Below are positions 58,825 through 64,000 of a DNA stretch of 64,000 nucleotides, piece after piece. Position numbers and translations under genes: made by a program. The notes beneath the pieces were generated by a model. The model was not told where the DNA came from, searched no databases, and saw nothing but the letters and a program-made list of their open reading frames with translations. Source of the stretch: Burkholderia territorii (lineage in GTDB: Bacteria > Pseudomonadota > Gammaproteobacteria > Burkholderiales > Burkholderiaceae); contig NZ_CADFEJ010000003.1 in assembly GCF_902833055.1 (NCBI RefSeq), forward strand, positions 186,001-250,000, given 5' to 3'. The stretch's first letter is position 1. Each line of letters opens with the position of its first letter.

Positions 58825-58904
58825 GCTGTCCTCCGCACCGGGGTGCGCACGGGTGGAAAATTTCGGTGCGCGACTTTAGCACAGCGCGCGGGCGCCGCAA
58901 CCAA

Positions 58905-58938
58905 AAAAGCCGAACCCGGTTGCCCGGATTCGGCTTTT
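58905..58938 (-). terminator. terminator of the exported His/Lys/Ala-rich protein gene
   Basis: Stem AAAAGCCGAA-CCGG paired with CCGG-TTCGGCTTTT (58905-58919 with 58922-58938, small internal mismatch). The A run at 58903-58908 gives the U-tract on the minus strand. Confidence 0.75.
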
Positions 58939-58960
58939 CGCTTGTGCGGTGCCGCCGAAC

Positions 58961-59242
58961 TTACTGGCTGGCAGCCTCTGCCGGAGCGGCCTTGGCGGCC
59001 TTCTTGCCAGCCTTCTTCGCTGCCTTGTGGTGGTGAGCAGCCTTCTTGCCGTGGTGCTCTTCCTGCGCCGCCGGCTGTGCAGCCTCGGCTGCTTGCTGCT
59101 GTTGCAGTGCCTGTGCGCGCTGCTCGATCTCGGCGATCTTCGCCGGGTCGGTGATGGTCTGGATTTGCGTGCTCTCTTGCGCATACGCTGCGCCAGTCAG
59201 CGCCGACATCGCGACCAGAATAGCCAGGGACGTCTTCTTCAT
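58961..59242 (-). CDS. small exported Ala/Lys/His-rich protein
   Basis: 93-residue protein. Signal peptide MKKTSLAILVAMSALTGAAYAQ (cleavage near 22), a short helical segment with Gln/Ala repeats (IEQRAQALQQQQAAEAAQPAAQ), then a highly basic tail of His-Lys-Ala (EEHHGKKAAHHHKAAKKAGKK). ATG at 59242 has GGAGGTAAAG before it; the frame is open upstream. There is no known family. The tail could bind metal, nucleic acid or anionic envelope polymers, but this is inference from composition. Confidence 0.75.
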   Translation of the reverse strand: MKKTSLAILVAMSALTGAAYAQESTQIQTITDPAKIAEIEQRAQALQQQQAAEAAQPAAQEEHHGKKAAHHHKAAKKAGKKAAKAAPAEAASQ

Positions 59243-59464
59243 TGCTTTACCTCCGCTAAGTGGTGATGAACCCGAATGTTGCCGTTTTGTCTGGCGACTG
59301 CAATCGAGTGCGTGTCGAGTGTAACAAAAGTGACGGATCAATGTGCACCGGATCGAGGCGCAGCGCAAGGCCCCGTTGAAGTCGCGCAACACTTCGTGCA
59401 TTCCGTCATGCGCGTGCCATCGTCTGCGGCACCGTCGTTTCCGCCTGCGCTGCGCACGTGGCCA

Positions 59465-60181
59465 TCAAAACCAGCCGAGCCATCGGTAGACGTGGAATTG
59501 CGCGATGCCGATCAGCTCATGCAATGCCTGATTCGCGTCCTCCAGGTTGTGCCAGTGGGGCAGCCAGCCTGTTTGCGCGCGTCGGCGGTTTGAATAAACG
59601 GGCTGCGGATCGATGCCGAAGTGGCGGAAATCGAGCAATGCGCGGCGCATCTGGTACGACGACGCGACGAGAATGCGCGAGTCGTCATGTTGTGAGCGTA
59701 GTATAGAGGCGGTGAATTTCGCATTTTCGTAGGTGGTACGGCTGTTCGGCTCGAGAACCAGGTCGCCGGGAGGGACGCCTTCGGCGAGCAACCGGCGCCC
59801 GTAGACGGCCGCCTCGGTTTCGCCGTGATGCTGCGGGTCGCCGCCCGACATCACCACGGTGCAGCGGACGGCCTGCTCGCGGCACATGCGGTAGAGCGCC
59901 GCGGTCGTGCGGATGCGGGCTTGCCCGTCGGGCGGCGGCTGTAGTCCGGTGTCGCTGCGCCGTGTGCCGATGCCGATGACGATCAGTGTGGTTCGGCCGT
60001 GCATGGCGGGGCGCTCGACCGGTGTCACGCCCGCCTCGGTCCAAGCGATGAGCGGTGCGGTAAGCCAGCCTGTCGCGAGCAGCCAGAACAGCGCGACGCT
60101 TGCGATCGCGATGAGTTTGCGCCGCTTGCGCAAGAGCATGAAACCGATGAAGAGAAGTACAAATGAATCGAACAGAATCAA
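59465..60181 (-). CDS. YdcF-like DUF218 membrane protein, uncertain non-ATG start
   Basis: About 238 residues. Two N-terminal membrane segments (LILFDSFVLLFIGFMLL and IAIASVALFWLLATGWL) are followed by a periplasmic DUF218 domain with VIGIGTRR, CTVVMSGGDPQHHGETEA, EPNSRTTYENAKFTASIL and ILVASSYQMRRALLDFRHFGI, all family hallmarks (ElyC/SanA/YdcF group, envelope biogenesis). No ATG sits before the first helix. TTG at 60181 is a guess, the ATG at 60142 would cut the first helix, and the ATG at 60310 adds an unlikely Arg-rich leader. Confidence 0.78.
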   Translation of the reverse strand: MILFDSFVLLFIGFMLLRKRRKLIAIASVALFWLLATGWLTAPLIAWTEAGVTPVERPAMHGRTTLIVIGIGTRRSDTGLQPPPDGQARIRTTAALYRMCREQAVRCTVVMSGGDPQHHGETEAAVYGRRLLAEGVPPGDLVLEPNSRTTYENAKFTASILRSQHDDSRILVASSYQMRRALLDFRHFGIDPQPVYSNRRRAQTGWLPHWHNLEDANQALHELIGIAQFHVYRWLGWF

Positions 60182-60338
60182 TTTGATTGGGGTATGGTGT
60201 CTTTTTATGGACGGCTGACGATCCGGCCCTGACGCGACGCCGAACGTCGGCCCCCAGAATCGGTGGCGGTATCGGCGGGCGGAGCTCCCGCCCGGCGCGC
60301 CGCTTCGCATTGTCGCTGCACTTTAAGAAAGAATCGAG

Positions 60339-60656
60339 ATGGCCACGTATTCCAACGAAGCGGTGCTCGACGCATTGAGACGAGTGCAGTACCGCCAGGT
60401 ACCGTGGGCGCGCCGCCCGGGCGTGTTCGAGTATCTCCGGTCGCTGGGGCTGATGGACACGGTCAGGCAGAAGACGGTTGCCCCCGCACCGGGTTTCCAT
60501 GCGCCGGTCGACATCGCGGTGCTGACCGAGAGTGGTCGCGCCGAATGCGCGCGCCTCGAGCGCGACGAAAAATTACTTTCCTGGACCGATCGCCGTATGG
60601 ACGACTACGCGTTGAGCGAAGCGAGCGCCGTGGCGATTCTCGAGAGCCGTCTGTAG
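60339..60656 (+). CDS. hypothetical protein, 105 aa
   Basis: Soluble protein starting MATYSNEAVLDALRRVQYRQVPWARRPGVFEYLRSLGLMDTV, with AAGAAAG-type purines before the ATG. It is mostly helical, with the middle ending APVDIAVLTESGRAECARLERDE looking like a winged-helix wing. No family recognised. It is divergent from the YdcF-like gene. Confidence 0.7.
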   Translation: MATYSNEAVLDALRRVQYRQVPWARRPGVFEYLRSLGLMDTVRQKTVAPAPGFHAPVDIAVLTESGRAECARLERDEKLLSWTDRRMDDYALSEASAVAILESRL

Positions 60657-60695
60657 CGGCGCGCGCCCGTTTTCGCGGCGTCGCCGCCGAAACCA

Positions 60696-60730
60696 AAAAA
60701 AAGCCCGTATCGCGAGGATACGGGCGTACC
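60696..60730. terminator. terminator between convergent small genes
   Basis: Stem GCCCGTATC/GATACGGGC (60703-60711 with 60717-60725), 5-nt loop, A run at 60694-60702 acting as U-tract for the minus-strand gene. Confidence 0.8.
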
Positions 60731-60836
60731 GGATACTTTTGCTGTTGCCACGCTGTGCTCATGGCAACGGATGTGACTCGTCGCATGTCGAGCAGTTCCC
60801 GGGTTCGGGAATTTTTCTTCGACGAAATCGTGCGGA

Positions 60837-61088
60837 CTACGGATGACGCGAAATGCTCGGCGGCTGCGAGCCGATGCGCGCGCGTGCGTTGCTGGCGATG
60901 TCGCCGCGCAAGTCGCCGCGTGGCACTGTCTGCCGATTGAACGTCGGGGCGGGCGCTTGCTGGCGGAGGCTGTTGCGGTGATCCTGCTGGCGGTGAGGCG
61001 GCTTCGTGCGATCGTCGGCACGCGCGGGAGCGGTGAGCGCCAGCGAAACGACAATGCCGCATGCGACGAGCAGTGACATTGGTTTCAT
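60837..61088 (-). CDS. small exported hypothetical protein
   Basis: 83-residue protein with a Sec signal peptide (MKPMSLLVACGIVVSLALTAPARA, cleavage near 24) and a short polar mature part rich in Arg, Gln and His (DDRTKPPHRQQDHRNSLRQQAP...). GGGAG lies before the ATG. No family recognised. Confidence 0.7.
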   Translation of the reverse strand: MKPMSLLVACGIVVSLALTAPARADDRTKPPHRQQDHRNSLRQQAPAPTFNRQTVPRGDLRGDIASNARARIGSQPPSISRHP

Positions 61089-61286
61089 GGCGGGGCTCCC
61101 TTCAAGCCATCGGCGCGGCTTGTTGATATGTCGCTAAGGTAAGCGGGGGAGTGCAGGCTTGCTGTAAATAATAGTAAAGAGATGTATCGCGGCGCGACGG
61201 CGGTAACCGGCGGCGGTGCGGGCGCTGCGCGAAACGCGCGGCGCTGAACGGAACCGGGCGGCCGAAGCCGCCCGATCGAGCATGCG

Positions 61287-61688
61287 TTACGCCATCTTGA
61301 CGGGGGCGCGCCAGGATTCCGGATTGGTCCAGAAGGCGCCGCGCAGCCGGTCGCGGCTCGGCGGTGCGGGCGGCTTCGCCGCACTTGCCCCGATGCGTCC
61401 GCGCAACGAGATCTGGCGGCCGCTCGTACCCAGGCGCTTGACGATTTCGGCGAGCGTACCGTCTGCCTGCCATTCGTCGAAGCGACGGCGGCAGGTCGGC
61501 GGCGACGGATAGCGACCCGGCAGCTTCGACCAGCCTTCACCGGTCGACAGTACCCACAGCACGGCATTGACCACCGAGCGGGCCTCCACGCGGGGACGGC
61601 CGCGCCGTTCACTGCGTGCCGGCTCCGAGCAAAACAGACCCTCGACCAGCGCCCACTCGTTATCTCTCAAATCGTCGAACAGCATCAT
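61287..61688 (-). CDS. lone DUF4096 / IS5-type transposase N-terminal domain protein
   Basis: 133 residues. Residues about 4-85 (LRDNEWALVEGLFCSEPARSERRGRPRVEARSVVNAVLWVLSTGEGWSKLPGRYPSPPTCRRRFDEWQADGTLAEIVKRL) are the DNA-binding domain found at the start of IS5/IS4-family transposases. The catalytic DDE part is absent, and the remaining 50 residues are unrelated and end cleanly. No terminal inverted repeats or target duplication are visible nearby. Either a decayed insertion sequence or a domesticated DNA-binding protein. Confidence 0.8.
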   Translation of the reverse strand: MMLFDDLRDNEWALVEGLFCSEPARSERRGRPRVEARSVVNAVLWVLSTGEGWSKLPGRYPSPPTCRRRFDEWQADGTLAEIVKRLGTSGRQISLRGRIGASAAKPPAPPSRDRLRGAFWTNPESWRAPVKMA

Positions 61689-62115
61689 GTCCTCACCTCA
61701 GCGAAGCTAACTCCGGTGCGCTGCCCTGCGCCGCGCACTCTTCAAGCACTCGAGCGTCGAGTGCCGGGTGGGGGCGTCCGGTTGGCCGGCAGCGGCGTTT
61801 CTGCCTTCCGTCCGACCAAACCTGCGCCCTGTGCGCCAGTAAAAGCACGATGTGTGCCATGTCGGAGGCGATTCCCTCGAGAGCCGCTTGGCAGCGGGCT
61901 AACGGCTAAGTCAGCTAGGGGCGTATAAGACGCCAAAATAACCCGCCAGCAAATCAGGACAATCACCAATCTTGTGCAATTCGCCCGTGGTGCGTGCGTC
62001 TGCACGGATATTGCACCGCAGCGAAACATGTGCGGCGAGTGCCGGATTCGCCCATCGAAGCCGATGTCGCGCATTACAATCGCGCATCGGTATCGACGAT
62101 TGATGAGGTGAACGG
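61689..62115. other. 427-bp intergenic region
   Basis: No convincing gene. A locally AT-richer patch at about 61925-61990 and a TACAAT at about 62076-62081 (possible -10 of the LysR gene) are the only features. The overlapping short frames lack coding bias. Confidence 0.4.
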
Positions 62116-63018
62116 ATGAACGTTACGCTGCGCCAGCTTCGCGTGTTCATCGAGGTTGCGCGGCTGCGCAGCTTCAGCCGCGCGGGTGACGAGATCGGGC
62201 TCACGCAGTCCGCGGTCAGTCGTTGCGTGCGCGAACTCGAGGCCGAGCTCGGGTTGAAGCTGATCGACCGCACGACCCGCGACGTGCAACTGACCGACGT
62301 CGGTGCGAATCTGATCGCAAGCGTGTCCCGCCTGCTCGACGATCTCGACGACACGCTGCGCGAGATTCGCGAGATCGGCGAGCAGCGGCGCGGGCGCGTG
62401 ATCGTCGCCGCGAGCCCGACGATCGCGTGCCGGCTGATGCCGCGCGTCGTCGCGGCCTGCGAGCGCCAGTTCCCGTTCGTCACCCTCGGGCTGCGCGACG
62501 ACGTGCAGAGTGACGTGCTGCGAAAGGTGAAGTCGAGCGAGGTCGATTTCGGCGTCGTCATCGGTCCGCTCGCCGTTGCCGATCTCGTCTGCGAACCGTT
62601 GATGACCGATTCGTTTTGCCTGGTTGCGCGCGCGGATCACCGGCTTGCGGCGCGGGCCGAGGTGCCCTGGACGGCGCTCGACGGCGAGCGCCTCGTGCTG
62701 CTCGATCATGCGTCCGGAAGCCGGCCGTTGATCGACGCCGCGCTGGCTGCTCATCGGGTGAACGCGACCGTCATGCAGGAACTCGGGCATTCGGCGACGG
62801 TATTCGGGCTCGTCGAGGCCGGTGTCGGCGTGAGCGTGCAGCCGTGGCTGTCGCTGCCGCTGCCGGCGGGGTCGTCGCTGGTCGCGCGGCCGCTGACGCC
62901 GCGTACCGAGCGCACCGTCGAGCTGGTGCGGCGCCGCGACCGGTCGCTGTCGCCGGCGGCGCAGGCGATCTGGGAGCTTGTGCGCCAGATGCCGGCGCGG
63001 GCGGAAGATCTCGACTGA
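62116..63018 (+). CDS. LysR-family regulator
   Basis: 300-residue LysR-type regulator. HTH at about 1-60 (LRQLRVFIEVARLRSFSRAGDEIGLTQSAVSRCVRELEAELG) and an effector domain from about 90 (GRVIVAASPTIACRLMPRVVAACE). It is in the same direction as the following aminotransferase, 64 bp apart, and is a likely regulator of it or of a metabolic gene beyond the window. Confidence 0.87.
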   Translation: MNVTLRQLRVFIEVARLRSFSRAGDEIGLTQSAVSRCVRELEAELGLKLIDRTTRDVQLTDVGANLIASVSRLLDDLDDTLREIREIGEQRRGRVIVAASPTIACRLMPRVVAACERQFPFVTLGLRDDVQSDVLRKVKSSEVDFGVVIGPLAVADLVCEPLMTDSFCLVARADHRLAARAEVPWTALDGERLVLLDHASGSRPLIDAALAAHRVNATVMQELGHSATVFGLVEAGVGVSVQPWLSLPLPAGSSLVARPLTPRTERTVELVRRRDRSLSPAAQAIWELVRQMPARAEDLD

Positions 63019-63082
63019 GGGTATTGATCCGGCACGCGCGCCGGTACACTGCGCCAATCGTGTTCCCCGATGGCGGTATTCG

Positions 63083-64000
63083 ATGGCGCATTCCGCAGAT
63101 GCCGGCCCGGCCACGGGCCAACCGGCGGCACGCAGCGCGGTCCAGGCGCTGCGTCCGTCGCTGATCAGGGAGGTCGCGAACGCAGGCTTCGCGGTGCCCG
63201 ACGTGCTGCCGTTCTGGTTCGGCGAATCCGATCGCGTCACGCCGGCATTCATTCGCGACGCGGCCGCCGCGGCGCTGAGCGACGGCGCGACCTTCTACAC
63301 GCCCAATCTCGGCACGGTATCGTTGCGCAATGCGATTGCCGCCTATGTGAGCGCGCGTCACGGCACGACCGGGGCCGATGCGATCGCCGTGACGAGCTCG
63401 GGTGTGAGCGCGCTGATGCTGGTCGCGCAATTGCTGGTTGGCCCGGGCGATTGCGTCGTCGCGGTCACGCCGCTCTGGCCGAACCTCGTTGAAATCCCGA
63501 AGATCCTCGGTGCACAGGTCGAGTGCATCCCGCTTCACCATGGCGATGCGGGCTGGGCGCTCGACATCGACAGGCTGCTCGCGGCGCTGACGCCCGGCAC
63601 GCGCATGTTGTTCGTGAACTCGCCGAACAATCCGACCGGCTGGACGATGTCCCGCGACGACCAGCGGGCCGTACTCGCGCATTGCCGGCGTCATGGCATC
63701 TGGGTGGTCTCCGATGAGGTATACGAACGGCTGGCGTTCGCCGCGGACGGCGCGCCGTCGTTTCTCGACATCGCGTCGCGCGACGAGCGGCTCATCGTCG
63801 TGAATTCGTTCTCGAAGGCCTGGGCGATGACGGGCTGGCGGCTCGGATGGCTGGTTGCGCCCGCGGCGATCATGGACGATCTGTCGAAGCTGGTCGAGTA
63901 CAACACGTCGTGCGCGCCGGGTTTCATCCAGGCTGCCGGGGAGGTCGCGCTGCGCGACGGCGAGCCGTTCGTGCGGTCGTTCGTCGGGGCGCTGCGCGGT
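63083..64000 (+). CDS. PLP-dependent class I/II aminotransferase, C-terminus cut by window end
   Basis: 306 residues are present. Fold-type I aminotransferase: GATFYTPNLGTVSLRNAIAAYV, the substrate/PLP motif NSPNNPTGW with the Asn, SDEVYERLAF with the Asp and Tyr, and the PLP-lysine motif SFSKAWAMTGWRLGW. It is aspartate/aromatic-type aminotransferase-like; the amino donor cannot be fixed. ATG at 63083 is chosen. About 80-100 residues are missing past the window. Confidence 0.88.
   Translation, partial: MAHSADAGPATGQPAARSAVQALRPSLIREVANAGFAVPDVLPFWFGESDRVTPAFIRDAAAAALSDGATFYTPNLGTVSLRNAIAAYVSARHGTTGADAIAVTSSGVSALMLVAQLLVGPGDCVVAVTPLWPNLVEIPKILGAQVECIPLHHGDAGWALDIDRLLAALTPGTRMLFVNSPNNPTGWTMSRDDQRAVLAHCRRHGIWVVSDEVYERLAFAADGAPSFLDIASRDERLIVVNSFSKAWAMTGWRLGWLVAPAAIMDDLSKLVEYNTSCAPGFIQAAGEVALRDGEPFVRSFVGALRG

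Noticed and set aside
61742..62074. 110-codon minus-strand ORF in the gap before the last LysR gene
   Set aside because: Cys- and Pro-scattered composition with no ribosome site and poor third-position bias.

Overview
The window looks like a piece of the main chromosome of a Burkholderia species, probably of the B. cepacia complex. The basis is its very high GC content with strong G/C third-position bias, and gene blocks typical of that genus: valS/uvrD divergent, relA next to tRNA-Val, and thrS-infC-rpmI-rplT-pheS-pheT-ihfA-merR. The genus call is an inference from gene content and order, not from a database match. I see no prophage, integrase, plasmid gene, rRNA operon or CRISPR array. The only transposon-like sequence is a lone IS5-type N-terminal domain gene.

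Layout. 1-7.2 kb: valS (cut by the window edge), uvrD overlapping a nucleosidase gene, and an Fsr-type drug exporter. 7.6-10.5 kb: a chemoreceptor and an orphan EpsG-like membrane protein. 10.5-16.6 kb: a four-gene AaeAXB-like aromatic acid/drug efflux operon (HlyD, DUF1656, FUSC, outer-membrane factor) with a divergent LysR regulator. 16.7-26.1 kb: housekeeping genes including a metallophosphoesterase, an FAD-linked 2-hydroxyacid dehydrogenase, wrbA, a YihY-type membrane protein, a CBS-domain protein, an LplT-acyltransferase fusion and aroC. 26.1-30.7 kb: a LacI-regulated sugar or sugar-acid catabolic set (kinase, MFS transporter, DapA/NanA-type lyase) with a clear palindromic operator. 30.8-36.2 kb: ETF-ubiquinone oxidoreductase, a short-chain dehydrogenase plus thioesterase pair, and a succinyl-CoA:3-ketoacid CoA-transferase pair with a divergent PAS-LuxR regulator. 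36.2-39.6 kb: an accessory block with an SDR lacking its catalytic residues, two exported proteins and a LysR regulator.

39.7-51.7 kb is the translation and stress core: hydrolase, RidA-like protein, relA, tRNA-Val, thrS, infC (ATC start), rpmI, rplT, pheS, pheT, ihfA and a MerR regulator. 51.7-57.9 kb holds a large internally duplicated lipoprotein, a Tat-exported tyrosine phosphatase, a methyltransferase, tRNA-Pro and bamC. 57.9-64 kb is loosely packed: small hypothetical genes, a YdcF-type protein, the DUF4096 gene, a LysR regulator and an aminotransferase cut by the window end.

Two non-coding signals stand out. (1) Between bamC and the next gene, a near-consensus sigma-54 promoter (58079-58094) sits about 90 bp downstream of a perfect 14-bp palindrome. 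It is followed by three perfect hairpins, one with UCCUC in its loop, and a strong terminator at 58282-58317. This looks like a sigma-54-dependent small RNA of about 210 nt. (2) Between tRNA-Val and thrS there is a 14-codon ORF with four Thr codons, a hairpin over those codons, a possible antiterminator pairing and a strong terminator. This is what a transcription attenuator controlling thrS would look like.
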